A DNA stretch of 64,000 nt from Sophora flavescens (GCA_030762895.1 CM061062.1:102530874-102594873); one strand, 5' to 3'. Numbered from the stretch's first letter, positions 12,375 to 22,954 are shown. Notes: a model not told the origin generated them from the letters alone. Numbers and translations: made by a program.

Positions 12375-14051
12375 CTAATTTGTCACATTAACCATGTTAC
12401 AATCATCATAAGGAAACTCAAAAACAATTTCATCCCCTTCCTTGAAACCATGGTGAGCAAAGGATTTCTTCCATCCTTTGTCAATTTTGATTGTCCTATT
12501 TGGCACGGACCGAATTAAAAGGTAGAGCAGTCAATTTGACCCTAAGTTCTAGGATCAGTCCATTTAGCCCACAATAATAACCCAGTTCATTTAACTCATA
12601 ACTAGAGCTGTGGAATGAGCCATCCTAGCCCATTTAGTCCTAGTCCATGTATGACAGGACCAAATGGGCCAAAAAACCCACATTAAAAAAACCCACAAGA
12701 CCAAAACACATTAAAAAGCCCTAAGAGCCCGCACCATAATTTTTTTTTGATAGTCCAATTTTTTTATTTTCTTTTATAAAACTTGACAAAAAGAATATTT
12801 ATAATCACTCTAACATTATGTAATAATATCATTTAACCTATGAAATTAACTATCAAATATGTATTAAGTGCTATAATTTTCTCTAACAAATTAAAGAGAA
12901 GCCATTGTTTTCTCTTTTTTCATCCTTGTCTTTATATGAAATGAATTGTTAAAGTAGATAACTTATATCAAATTATTACAATAAATAATATTCCAGTTAA
13001 GAGAAACCATTCACTTGAATTACCTAAGTGATTGTGCGGTCAGTGAAGGAAAAATTATAACACGTAATACATATTTAAATAGATAATTTCATAGGTTAAA
13101 TGATATTATTACATAATATTAGAATAATTATAGTTGTTATTCTTTTTGTCAAGTTTTATAAAATAAAAAAATAGGTCCATCAAAAAAATTATGGTGTATG
13201 GGCTGGCCTTAGCCTTTAGGGCATTTTAATGCTTTTTGATCATTGTGAACTTTTTTCAACGTGGGTCTTTTAACCCTGGCATGCACGGGGTAGCGTTAAA
13301 TGAGTTAGGACGGCCCATTTGATGGCTCTAATAAAAGGTCACGGTCACGGTTTTGCACCATTCCACCAGGACCATGCAGCTGTAAAGCTTGAAATCCAGA
13401 CTCTTCTAGATAATCCTGAAATTCCATTGGCAGATTCTGAAAAAATAAAATAAAATAAAATAAAGAAATCATATAAACTTGTTTTATTAAGAGTTATTAC
13501 AGTTGATAGGATAAAAAATCATGGAAATAATTACAACAAAATAACACACACCAGTTGACTACCAGTTGCCTTATAATGGGTCAGAGTCACTTTGAAGGTA
13601 ACATAATCGTTCCCTGGGTAGAGAGAATGAAACTCAAGGAAAGACCATTGGGGAGAAGGTTTTTTGAAAACGGTAATTTGGAAGGTAGATTCTCCAACAC
13701 AGCGGAAGACAATAGAGTGGTCACCAGCAAGTCCATAAAATTAACGTAGCTGAGTCCAACCATCTGTGATAAGGGGTTTGATTTCAGATTTTTGGTAAGT
13801 CACTGCATGTGTATTACCTTTGACATCAATCAAAATCCAGTGGGTACCCAATTCATCATAAAACCTTCGAGTAAAATCAGGATCCACCTCACCATATGGC
13901 TGTGAAAGGAAGGAAAATACACAAAAAATTATGAACAGAGGAAAGAGATAACAAATTATAGACATGTAAATCTGATTACCTCATCTATGAGGCTCATGGT
14001 CCGAAATGCACCCTTTTGTTGTCTGGACAGAATTGCTTGATAATCTTCCAT
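12375..14051 (-). pseudogene. Tandem B3-domain gene, split by a MITE
   Basis: B3 domains are plant DNA-binding folds of about 100 residues. Exon 1 (14051-13980, 24 codons) starts MEDYQAILSRQQ and ends at a GT donor. Exon 2 (13899-13552, 116 codons) holds a whole B3-like domain: HWILIDVKG, ITDGWTQLR, FYGLAGDHSIVF and FQITVFKK. A TAA stop sits directly after WTQLR. Exon 3 (13436 to 12375) encodes a second B3-like half with IKIDKGWKKSFAHHGF and GDEIVFEF, ending at TAG. The MITE 12523-13330 sits inside exon 3; with it and one target copy taken out, the frame reads straight through. The two visible lesions are the stop and the insertion. It may be an REM-like host gene or cargo of the neighbouring Helitron. 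Any function is unproven. Confidence 0.75.
12523..13330. mobile_element. hAT-type MITE inside the B3-like gene
   Basis: The 808 bp element starts TAGAGCAGTCAATTTGACC and ends GGCCCATTTGATGGCTCTA, so both ends carry TAGAGC in inverted orientation. It is flanked by 8 bp repeats with one mismatch (TTAAAAGG at 12515-12522, ATAAAAGG at 13331-13338). An 8 bp duplication and this terminus fit the hAT superfamily. Long inverted arms (about 12690-12870 against 13070-13240) make it largely foldback. There is no coding capacity. Confidence 0.8.
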
Positions 14052-14483
14052 GATTCTGAGTGTGTGTGTAGTGTGATCTGAAAATGGGGTAAATGAAAGT
14101 TAAAGAAGAAGAAGGTGAAGGGGGTGTTTGTTGAGAGAACGAAAATGCAGAAAAGGTGAAATGGTATTTAGTTAGATGGTGGTGTACAAATAGACATAGG
14201 TTTTTCTTTTAATATTTGTTTTTTTGCAAGGGATAATCATTTATTGGATTGTTACGTTGGGATTAGAATCCTCTTACTTTAAATAATAAAAGTCAGTTAA
14301 CTTTCACTAATTTTTAATCATTAAATTGATTTAAGGGATCAAATTAATGACAAACAGAATTTTAAAAATATTTTAAAAAATATTAGAAAAATTAGAACAA
14401 AATGACTATCTTATTAACCAACAATATTTGGTTAGAAAGAGAATAAAAAGAATAAAACAAGAATTAGAAAATTATATAGGATA

Positions 14484-14852
14484 ATGGGATTATCCGAAGA
14501 AATAGAATTAGGGTTCAAAGAATTAGAAAGAATTATGAAAGAAATAAACAAAAATATTATCCAATTAATAGAAAACATAGATAAAATTGCAAATTACACT
14601 TGCAAAAGAATACAAAAAGGACAAAATGAAATAAGAGATATTTAAGAAACATTAAATAATATTAGCAAAGGAAAAGAAATAGAAGAAAATGAAAATATCA
14701 TTAAAATAAAGATTATTCTAGAACAATTAGAAGAACTCTTAAAATAGGAAGAAGATAATAAATGCATAACAAAAATAGAATTAGAGGAAATTTTGAAAAT
14801 AAAAAATTTAAATAAATTAATAATTAAACAAGAACTAGATCAAGAACCATAA
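14484..14852 (+). pseudogene. Small caulimovirid ORF upstream of the coat gene, broken
   Basis: From ATG 14484 the frame starts MGLSEEIELGFKELERI and is rich in Glu, Ile, Lys and Leu, suggesting helical or coiled-coil structure. In-frame stops interrupt it at about 14644 and 14746. By position (directly before the coat gene) it could correspond to a virion-associated protein-like ORF, but no diagnostic motif is seen. It overlaps or nearly abuts the coat gene start. Confidence 0.5.
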
Positions 14853-14899
14853 AAAATACCTACACCTGTATCTTCATGGAGAGGATAAATGACGAATAT

Positions 14900-16312
14900 A
14901 TGAACACATTAAGAAAATCAAATGATTTAGAGGAAAATCAACAATTACTAGAACAACTTAAAATAGTTGATGAAGAAAGTAATCAAATACACAAAATTGA
15001 AAAAATCGATAAAAAAATATAGAAAATAATGAAAATGAAGAAATAATTTTAACTTACAGTTCATCTTCAGAATCTGAAGAAAACCATATAAGAATGGAAA
15101 AAGAAGAATATAGCGGAAAAAGCCCTAAAAGAAAATGGGAAGAATATAAATATACACCCGATGGAGTTTGGGATAAATATGAAGAAGAAACTATGTATAA
15201 TAAAAGTTATGCAAGAAAGAATAATAATAAATGGACAAAAATCCAAGAGGAATTTAAACCTCGATATAATAATACAGGAAATATTCTAGACCTTGATTGC
15301 ATAAGAAATAAAGAATAAGTATTATTAAAATGGACTAATGAAATAATATTAACGATCTTGACTGACGAAAGATTTAAACAATTAAACTTTTTAGAAACCA
15401 AAAACTTTGTAACATTTAAAACATCAGGGAATGTACAAAAGTTTTTAGTAGGAATTAAAGATGAAGATTGTATTAGATTTGGAAGAATGGTAGATAATAG
15501 CACGGACTATGTCAAATTAATAATGACATTAATACATCAAGAATTCTTAGGATATAATCTGATGGAACAAAGAGAAAAGACAAACAAAACTCTACTTGAA
15601 AATGCTAAATCATATTTAAATAGAATACAGATTTGTGATATGTGTCAGATTGAAAGTTTCATCTGCGAATATCAAAAGTACTATTATCAATTAGATGAGG
15701 AATCTAAAGAAATATATAAATATATTTTTATAGATAAATTACCATATTCATTGAATTAAAAAATTACTAGACTTTGGGAAGCAAGACCTGAACAGCAAAT
15801 ACTTTAGGAGGAGTTATTAAACTCTTATACCAAGAATTAAAAGAACAGTGTTTGAATAGAGAAACAATTAGACAATTGAATAGAGGAAGTACTGTCATTT
15901 GTTGTGACATTCCAGAAATAGAAAAACCGGGGAAATATGGTTGTGATAAAACAATAAGACGAAAAAAAAGTATTATAAGAAATCAAACTTACGAAAAACT
16001 TATCCTAGAAAGAAGAATTATTATAAAAATAATAAAAGAAAATATTTTAGAAGAAAGAAATCAACACCAAGAAAATACTGCCCGAAGGTAAAAAAGAAAT
16101 GTGTATGTTGGATATGTAATGTTGAAGGACATTATGCTAATGAATGCCCTCAAAGAAAATATAAAGACTTTAAAGAAAAATCAAAATTAATAAAACAGGT
16201 TTTCCAAATATATGAACTTGAGCCATTAGAAGAAGAACTAAGTAATTCATATATAAGTATATATGAATATTCAGAAGATGAATTATCTTCAGAAGAAAGA
16301 GAATCCGAATAA
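14900..16312 (+). pseudogene. Caulimovirid coat protein (Gag-like), broken
   Basis: This would form the capsid. The coding potential is split over frames. An acidic N-terminal part with SSSSESEEN lies at about 15040-15100, a core follows at 15094-15759 (with a TAA at 15316-15318), and then a basic segment. A CCHC zinc knuckle, CWICNVEGHYANEC, lies at 16106-16147. The C-terminus is acidic and Ser-rich and ends at TAA 16310-16312. The order acidic end, core, basic block, zinc knuckle, acidic end matches caulimovirid coat proteins. Several stops and at least two frameshifts abolish it. The start is uncertain. Confidence 0.85.
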
Positions 16313-18235
16313 TACATATATAAAAATACTGATAGAAAAAGGTAATAAAGAAACATAAGCCTATATAGATACTGGAACAAGTCTTTGCCTTGCAACAGAA
16401 GCCCTTATTGATAATTGGGAAAGACTAGAAAAGCCTTTAAAAATACAAATTGCAGATGGATCAATACATCCTCTGTATTGGATAGCAAAAAGAATTACTT
16501 TGGTAATACAACAAAAGATATTTATTGTACCAACGATATATAAACAAGAAACTGGAATAGATATAATTATTGGAAATAATTCTTAAAACTTTATGGACCA
16601 TTTTGCCAACATCTGAAATATATTACTCTGAAAACACCATATATTTATCAAAAGCAAAAACGAGAAATTATCAAAATACCAATTATTCATTTTTCTGCAT
16701 GTACTTATTCATCAAAGTTTCAACAGCTGAAACGTGGTGAGATTATTAGCTTAATTTGTACAAAAATTCATCATGTACTAATAAACTTAGAACCAAATAG
16801 AATAATTCCAGCTCATATAAAAGAACTTTTGGACAAGGTTTGTAGTGAAAACCCTTTAGATCCAAAAATTAACAAAAATACTGAATTAGTTGAACTAAGA
16901 CTAAAAGACCCAACAAAGGAAGTAAAATGTAAACCAATGATTTATACAAAAATAGATAGAGATGAATTTGAAAAAGATATTGAAGAAATGTGTAAAAAAG
17001 TATTAATCAGACCCTCAAATAGCAAACATTTTGCACCAGCTTTTTATGTAGAAAACCATAATGAAATAAAAAGAGGTAAAAGAAGAATGATAATTAATTA
17101 TAAACAAATTAATGATGCCATGGAAGGAGATGCCTAGCTATTTTCTCCCAAGAAAAGACTTAATTATTCAAAAAATTAGAAATATGGATTGGTTTAGCAC
17201 TTTTGATTGTAAATCAGGATTTTATCAGATCAGATTGACTGAAGAATCAAAAGCTTTAACAACATTCAGTTGCCCTCAAGGTCAATATGAACGGAATGTA
17301 CTCCCAATGGGATTAAAACAATCATCAGGGATCTTCCAACGAAGAGTAGATTCAATCCTCAAGAAATTCAAAGACTTTTGTCTTATTTACATAGATGATA
17401 TACTAATCTTTTCTAATAAAGGATTAAATGATCATTTTGAAAAAATAGAAATAGTTCTTAATAAATGTTATGAAAATGGAATAGTCTTAAGTAAGAAAAA
17501 AACTGTTCTAGCCCAAAATAGAATCAATTACTTAGGATTAGAAATTGAAAAAGGAAAAATAATAATGCAGCGACATGTATTATAAAAACTTCAGAACTTT
17601 CCAACGAAATTAAAGGATAAAAAGGATTTACAAAGATTTCTTGGACTATTAACATATATTTCAAATGAAGGTTTCATCAGGAATCTTGCAGCGGAGAGAA
17701 GAATACTCCAACAAAAGCTGAAGAAAGATGTCCCTTGGACATGGACTGATGAAGACGATAGACTGATTATAAAAATGAAAGACTTATTCCAGGATCTTCC
17801 TGAGCTATATCATCCATCGGATGATGATATAATAATTATTGAGACTGATGCCTCAAATGACTGTTGGAGAGGTGTTATGAAAGCAAAACCCCTGGATACA
17901 AAAACGAATTACTATGTCGATATATGTCTGGAACTTTTTCAGACATTGAAATTAATTATCCTACTCATGAAAAGGAAACACTGGCATTGATCCGTATGTT
18001 AGAAAAACATCGGATTTATATACTGGATAATGACTTCATCGTCCAAACCGATTCTACTTATGTTGCAGGTTTTAAGAACTTAAATCATAAAGGCACTTAC
18101 AAACAAGGACGATTGATTAGATAGCAAATGAAACTTGCCGAATACAATTACTCGATCTCTCACATTAAGGGAGATAAAAATGTTCTTGCAGATATATTAT
18201 CAAGAGAATGGAGCAGCAAACAACTGAAGACATAA
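16313..18235 (+). pseudogene. Caulimovirid polymerase (protease, RT, RNase H), broken
   Basis: The viral replication polyprotein is readable in order. The aspartic protease active site DTG lies at 16368-16376, preceded by an in-frame TAA. A gap with many stops follows (about 16585-16820). The reverse transcriptase (16829-17585) has FSTFDCKSGFYQI and the catalytic YIDD at 17388-17399. The RNase H part (about 17820-18200) has ETDASND and QTDSTYVAGF. Frameshifts lie near 17100-17115 and 17880-17940, with a stop at about 17583. It ends at TAA 18233-18235, overlapping the next gene by 28 bases. It cannot make an active enzyme as it stands. Confidence 0.92.
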
Positions 18236-19469
18236 AGAAGCAGATTCAATATCAAAGAATGCTCGAAAAGCAGAAAATAATGGAGCTAGACTTGATCAAG
18301 GCCAACATTGAAGTATTGGAATTTCAATTACAAGCAAAAGGAGAATCTGTCAAAGAAGATCCTATGAAGAATATAAAACAACAAGTACAGGAAAGCACTA
18401 AAGACAAGTGGTACACCATTTTTAATGGACCGCACCTAGGTATTTATGATGAATGACACAAAGCAGCCCCTCATTGCATTGGACTCTCAGGAGTTCATCA
18501 CAAAGGATTTCGTACCAAGGAAGAAGCTGAGAAAGCTTTGATAGACTATCAAAAAGAACATGACAAGGGCAAAGAAGTTTATCTTGGCCCAAGAACTTTT
18601 TCTGAAACCATAAAAACTCCACCAGTCCAAAAGACTTCATTAAGGATACTCGGAAGAGTTCCTTCCTCCATTGATGACTACCAAATTATCTCAATAAAAG
18701 ACCATGAACTACAAGTCCAATTTTCTGAAGAAAGATTTCATGAAAATTTAAAAAGACTGACCAACTGGTCCGAAAAGGAAAAAATTAATTGTTTTTATAT
18801 GGTTAACCGAAACATTTTCGGAGTTAAAGCCATAATTACTCCCGGAGCATCATCGATTCTTACATTTAATATGTTCCAATTTGGACTTATTGAATGTCTC
18901 TACTTAAGCCAAGAATTAGAAGAAATCAAATTGTTCCCATGTAGCCTAAAAGAAGCCATCCAAAATTACAAGAAGAATGTTGCCAAAGACAGAACTATCT
19001 TTTTGAAGTTCTATTCAACTTATCCGGACTTTGCCACTAAGCAACCATCAAAGAATTTAATTTTCATTGGAGTAAGCAATCACAGCTTTTCCATGAGAGA
19101 TGAACCTATTGGAGAAGATTATGATAATGAAAAGATTATCACAATTCTGGTAAATCAACTGATGAGTATTTTTACTCAATTATTGGGAAAGATTCCTTTA
19201 TCAAAGCAATATACAAAGGACCACATACTTTGCTTCTTAGCAAGACTAGTGGAAAATTGATTAGAGAAAGAGACTTGGCACTACTGACGAACTTTGAACT
19301 ACCTTTCTACACACTCCAAGGATTGTCAATGAATTATCAGCCAGCTGTCCTCAACTTGTTGTGCTCAATGATTAAAGAAAATGGGAATCACGCGTGTGAA
19401 AGATGCGTGGAGAAAAACGACTGTCGGCAAGAAGATAAAGATTCAGATGAAGCAATAATGGAGGAATGA
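18208..19469 (+). pseudogene. Caulimovirid translational transactivator / inclusion-body protein, broken
   Basis: In this family the protein allows reinitiation of translation on polycistronic RNA and forms virus factories. ATG 18208 opens a Lys/Glu-rich helical start. An RNase H1-like N-terminal fold follows at about 18405-18540 (KDKWYTIFNGPHLGIY, then GVHHKGFRTKEEAEKAL), interrupted by a TGA at 18454-18456. A long core runs to 19258. A frameshift near 19170-19240 moves the rest to another frame ending at TGA 19467-19469. Two lesions therefore break the gene. The position after the polymerase and before the promoter is as expected. Confidence 0.88.
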
Positions 19470-19569
19470 CGTAAGCACCGATGTCATCATGAATTATTGA
19501 AAGTCTGATAGATTGTAATAATGTAGGGACTTTCTTGTAAATTACCTAGCCCTCTCGAGTGTATAAATA
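19467..19569 (+). promoter_or_regulatory. 35S-type pararetroviral promoter
   Basis: TGACGTAAG (19467-19475, overlapping the transactivator stop) and ATGTCATCATG close behind resemble the paired TGACG as-1-like sites of caulimovirid promoters. A TATA box, TATAAATA, lies at 19562-19569, about 95 bases downstream. The transcript would start near 19595. Activity is inference. Confidence 0.7.
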
Positions 19570-19724
19570 AGCCCTCTTATACTGAGGCAAAGCAGAACTT
19601 GAAAATTTCGGAATTTCAATTCTCAACCTTCTCTCATCTTAGAGAAGATCTGTGTTAGCTTTATGCTAATTGAATCCTTGAGAGTGGATTCAAACAAGTT
19701 CTATGTACTTCACTACTAATCATA

Positions 19725-19730
19725 AATAAA
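19725..19730 (+). terminator. AATAAA polyadenylation signal of the caulimovirid
   Basis: AATAAA lies about 160 bases after the TATA box. Caulimovirids place their signal between promoter and first ORF so that terminally redundant RNA is made. The match in spacing supports the promoter call. Confidence 0.6.
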
Positions 19731-19903
19731 CACTACTTTCATATATCTCTCTACTTCATTACTTTCAACCACTCATTATTATCAAATCTCAAATGAACTA
19801 AACGGAAGCAGCGGTGGACCAAGGAACCCAGAAATATTTTCAAGAACACCAAATCAGGTATGACTCATCACCCATTTCATTCAGTTCTTACTAGAAATTA
19901 ATC

Positions 19904-20830
19904 ATGTCCGAAATAGAAAGAGAAAAGATTGATAATATTGATGTCGAACATATACAAATTACTGAAGAAGATGGAAATTATGAAGGAAGTATTTTAATAG
20001 ATTCAAAACTATTTCAAAAAATACAGAAAGAAGACTTAAATTTAGCTAAAGATGCAAACATGAAGAAACTAGGAGGAATAATGAAACGATTTAATCAGAA
20101 AGAAAATATAATATACTATGGAAATATAATTAATGAAACCCTAATAGATATATCAGAAACACAAGGTAATACTTGTATCCAACTATTAAACAAAAAGAAA
20201 TTAATAGATCTAAAAAGAAGTTTAAAGAAAGAGGCACGTAGAAAGAAGATTGGTTATATTCATATAGGAGCTATACAAGTTCTAATTAAAGTAACTTTTC
20301 AGGAAGGAATAAATTCACCTATAGAACTAGTTTTAAAGGATGATAGAATAACAGACCTGAAAGATAAAATATTAGGAGTAATCGAAGGAAACTTAGCTTA
20401 TGTCAAGTTAAAATTTGAAATACATCCAAATATTGGAATACCATTAGATACTCAAAGATTAGATCAATCTTTAACTATGGAACATAGATTTTTGAGAAAT
20501 AATTTAATGAGACCAGGAGATAAAATATTCTCAATTACTTATTGTGTCAATTATGCACTAACAAATTCTCATCATTGTATTACTTTTAGAAATAATGATA
20601 GAATTGATATACCAAGACTTTTTGAGGAAATAGGAAAGATTTACTACCCCAAAAGAAATGAATTAACCGAACTAGGGATATCTATAAGAAATCTAAAATC
20701 ACTAAGTTTTAGAGAAATTACTAAACCAATTACTTTTCCTAAAACAGAAGAAATAAATAAAGATGAAAATATAAATAAATTATCTAACCAAGTAAGAGAT
20801 TTAACTCAATACTTAAGAAATAGAATATGA
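19904..20830 (+). CDS. Caulimovirid movement protein, open reading frame intact
   Basis: This is a 308-codon frame without stops, beginning MSEIEREKIDNIDVEHI. Caulimovirid movement proteins of the 30K superfamily, roughly 300-330 residues, form tubules through plasmodesmata. The central part (residues about 95-260) has the expected mostly beta character, with the family's GYIHIGAIQVLIK and later YCVNYALTNSH-type segments. The C-terminus is helical. It is the first gene after the promoter. Its stop overlaps the next ATG as ATGA (20827-20830), as in polycistronic caulimovirid RNAs. It is the only large viral gene here without a lesion, though it is not known to be expressed. Confidence 0.85.
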   Translation: MSEIEREKIDNIDVEHIQITEEDGNYEGSILIDSKLFQKIQKEDLNLAKDANMKKLGGIMKRFNQKENIIYYGNIINETLIDISETQGNTCIQLLNKKKLIDLKRSLKKEARRKKIGYIHIGAIQVLIKVTFQEGINSPIELVLKDDRITDLKDKILGVIEGNLAYVKLKFEIHPNIGIPLDTQRLDQSLTMEHRFLRNNLMRPGDKIFSITYCVNYALTNSHHCITFRNNDRIDIPRLFEEIGKIYYPKRNELTELGISIRNLKSLSFREITKPITFPKTEEINKDENINKLSNQVRDLTQYLRNRI

Positions 20831-21051
20831 ATAAAGGCAATGAATTAAGAGAAATTTATGAAAAATCTTATAATAATATAAAACAAGATAAAAGAAATAT
20901 AAAAGAATTTATGAGTATTTACGATCATTATCTTAAAAAGAATTTAGAAGATAAAAATTGAAAACATATGGAAAAATATATTATGGAAAAAGAAAAAGAA
21001 CTTATTAATATAAGAAATGAAAGAGAAGAATATAAAAAACAAATAATATAA
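20827..21051 (+). pseudogene. Small caulimovirid ORF after the movement gene
   Basis: ATG 20827 overlaps the movement-protein stop. The frame begins MNKGNELREIYEKS, runs 44 codons to TGA 20959-20961, and then continues in the same frame for about 29 codons with KEKELINIRNEREEY. It is rich in Lys, Glu and Ile, probably helical. One stop splits it. The function is unknown; by position it is one of the small ORFs found between movement and coat genes. Confidence 0.5.
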
Positions 21052-21063
21052 AATATCGAAAAA

Positions 21064-21328
21064 ATGATATCAACAAGAACTTATCAATCATCTAGTTATT
21101 TTAAAATAACAGCACCACCTTTTGAAGATATCGAATAAAACAATGGAAATATACTCCGAATTTGATGATCAGACTGAAAAAGAAATAATAAGTGTATTGG
21201 TAATGAATTTGCCTACTAATTGTAAACAATTAATAATTGAAAAAATAAAAGCCCAAGTTAGACAAGAAGATTATTATCTAGCAGTTATCTCGTTAGATAT
21301 AGAATGGAATTATATGGAAGAACCATGA
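21064..21328 (+). pseudogene. Small caulimovirid ORF, copy 1 of a duplicated module
   Basis: ATG 21064 opens MISTRTYQSSSYFKI and stops at 21136-21138. A frame from 21122 then carries EIISVLVMNLPTNCKQLII, QVRQEDYYLAV and ends at 21328. The second part resembles the product of 21398-21661 (see that entry). A frameshift probably joins the two pieces in the ancestor. Aphid-transmission-type or other roles cannot be assigned from sequence. Confidence 0.45.
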
Positions 21329-21397
21329 TTGATTTTTGAATATGATAGACTATCATTATCTGATATATATGAAGATTGAGACTTATTAGATGATTAA

Positions 21398-21661
21398 ATG
21401 GATCGGGAAATATTAAGTATATTAACCATGAATATACCTAAAGATTGTAAGTAAATAATAATTAACAAATTAAAACACCGGCACTGGCAAGAAGAACTTT
21501 ATCTAAAACAAATAGTACAAAGAGTACAGTTAGCATTTTGTAAAGAAGAACGAAGACAAATAATTAAAGAATTAACAGAAATAGATGAAGATATAATTAA
21601 TTACGGGTATGAATTATTAGTAACTCAAATTATACACGAAAAATACCCAAATTATGTATAA
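21398..21661 (+). pseudogene. Small caulimovirid ORF, copy 2 of the duplicated module
   Basis: The frame starts MDREILSILTMNIPKDCK, has a TAA directly afterwards, and continues with IIINKLKHRHWQEELYL and a helical tail (ERRQIIKELTEIDED) to a TAA at about 21661. The pattern MN-L/I-P-x2-CK-x-II-x-K-x-K-x4-QE-x2-YL is shared with the frame at 21122-21328. This suggests an old tandem duplication. The function is unknown. Confidence 0.5.
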
Positions 21662-21713
21662 ATACTACTCTAGTTATAAATATAACAAATATTTTTATAG
21701 AGCGGTACCAAAC

Positions 21714-21725
21714 TGGTATCAGAGC
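21714..21725 (+). other. Met-tRNA primer-binding site of the caulimovirid
   Basis: TGGTATCAGAGC is the standard site complementary to the 3' end of initiator Met-tRNA, used to start minus-strand synthesis. It lies about 2.1 kb downstream of the promoter, after the movement gene. In caulimoviruses proper it is near the leader start. Soymoviruses have it in this downstream coding area. Confidence 0.9.
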
Positions 21726-21985
21726 TAAGTACTAATGAATTCTCGAATTATATAAAAATTTGTTCATAAATTAAGTATGTTTGATTTAAGCAAACCAAGA
21801 TGTATTAAAAGGACTAATATAAGAATTAAAAGATGAAGCCACTGATATATGTAATAAATATATGGAATATCACTGTGAGTATTGTGACTGTAGAGAATAC
21901 GAAAGAAAAATAGATTTAATAAAAATCATAATTAATAAATTAAATTTATGGATAGATCAACGGGAATAATAGATCCAACAACTCT

Positions 21986-22449
21986 TAATGGTCAAAGACA
22001 CCTGCCTTTGCACGCGGAAACGACAGAGAAGTCGAATCCATTATGTTGGGAAGCAAAAGATTGTGTCAGATTCAAGAACCTTCCCAAATCTGTTTGGTGG
22101 GATAGTTGAGTTTATCGATGTGCATACAACAGTGTCAAAGAATATTTAAAAAGTTGAATATGGTTTGAACGTTGGCAGCTTTGTAAAATTGATGTTGATG
22201 ACCCAAACCAAAACCCACTAATATTAAAAATGAAAATTTAATTTAATTTAATTTAACGTTGGCAACTTTGTAAAATCGATGTTGATGACCTAAAACCAAA
22301 ACCCACTAATCCAATCCGTAGTGCCTGAGGACCATTGTGATCCAGCAAGCATTTTAGCCCATGCAAGATTGAGTTGGAAATCGTACACTCCTAAAGGCGT
22401 GACTGTAGTGACCACTCTAGTCTAGAAAGCACACTAAAATTTTGCTTTA
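21986..22449. other. Flanking DNA with a degenerate direct repeat
   Basis: No gene is seen. About 60 bases are repeated (22163-22225 and 22252-22318) around GTTGGCA-CTTTGTAAAAT and GATGTTGATGACC. The stretch separates the virus fossil from the Gypsy element and ends with the target copy CTTTA at 22445-22449. It may be old repeat DNA. Confidence 0.5.
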
Positions 22450-22952
22450 TGTACCGGCCGAAGATATAAGGCCGAGGATTATCAATACGGCCGAGCTCAT
22501 TCTAGTAGGTGGACATTCACCCGAACTCCCGTAAAGCTGAAGACTTATTAATACACTCAACACCCGAGGACAACTACTCGGCCCTATTCCGCACCAGACC
22601 ACGAATGAAGATATCTCGGCCCTGAGCTATCCAAAATATGGCGATCGGGGCCGAATATCTCGCTGGTCCAAATATCTCTCCGTATAACTCGGAGCCTTAT
22701 CTATATCAGTTGTCTAACCGCAAGAATGATCTGATCCTAATAAATAGGATCTCGGTAACCGTCTTATTCAAACGGTTGCACTGAAAATATCTATAAATAG
22801 GGGCTCAACCCCCTCACTTAGAACTACGTTTGCTTTGATTCCCATTTGGATACGTAGGAGCAGAATCTCAATTCTGTCAAGCACATTCCAAAACACTCCC
22901 ACTAAACTTTCTCCAGTCGAGTATCTCTCATCTGAGATATTTGGGCGGAACA
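22450..22952 (+). repeat. 5' LTR of the Tat element
   Basis: It starts TGTACCGGCCGAAG and ends GGGCGGAACA. A TATA box lies at 22792-22798 (TATAAAT), followed by a small GGGGCTCAACCCC hairpin near the expected transcript start. GGCCGAG words recur in it. Confidence 0.95.
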
Positions 22953-22954
22953 TT

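Larger units (their letters stand above)
14370..21985 (+). mobile_element. Endogenous caulimovirid (pararetrovirus) genome, circularly permuted
   Basis: About 7.6 kb of very AT-rich DNA, with purine-rich coding strands unlike the flanks, carries caulimovirid genes in order. These are a small coiled-coil-like ORF, coat protein, polymerase, transactivator, a promoter-bearing intergenic region, movement protein, small ORFs and a Met-tRNA primer site. The linear order starts upstream of the coat gene and ends after the primer site, so the circle was opened near there. Having separate genes and a primer site well downstream of the movement gene fits soymovirus-like layout. Most genes carry stops and frameshifts, so it is a fossil. 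No integrase is expected in this family; integration was probably by repair. The edges are approximate, with no target duplication found. Confidence 0.9.

Noticed and set aside
21714..21725. Part of a tRNA gene
   Set aside because: Only the 12 bases complementary to a tRNA end are present; no cloverleaf is formed. It is a primer-binding site. No tRNA gene was seen in the window.
14370..21985. A living, infectious virus genome
   Set aside because: Coat, polymerase and transactivator genes have several stops and frameshifts, and the copy is a single linear, permuted unit in host DNA.
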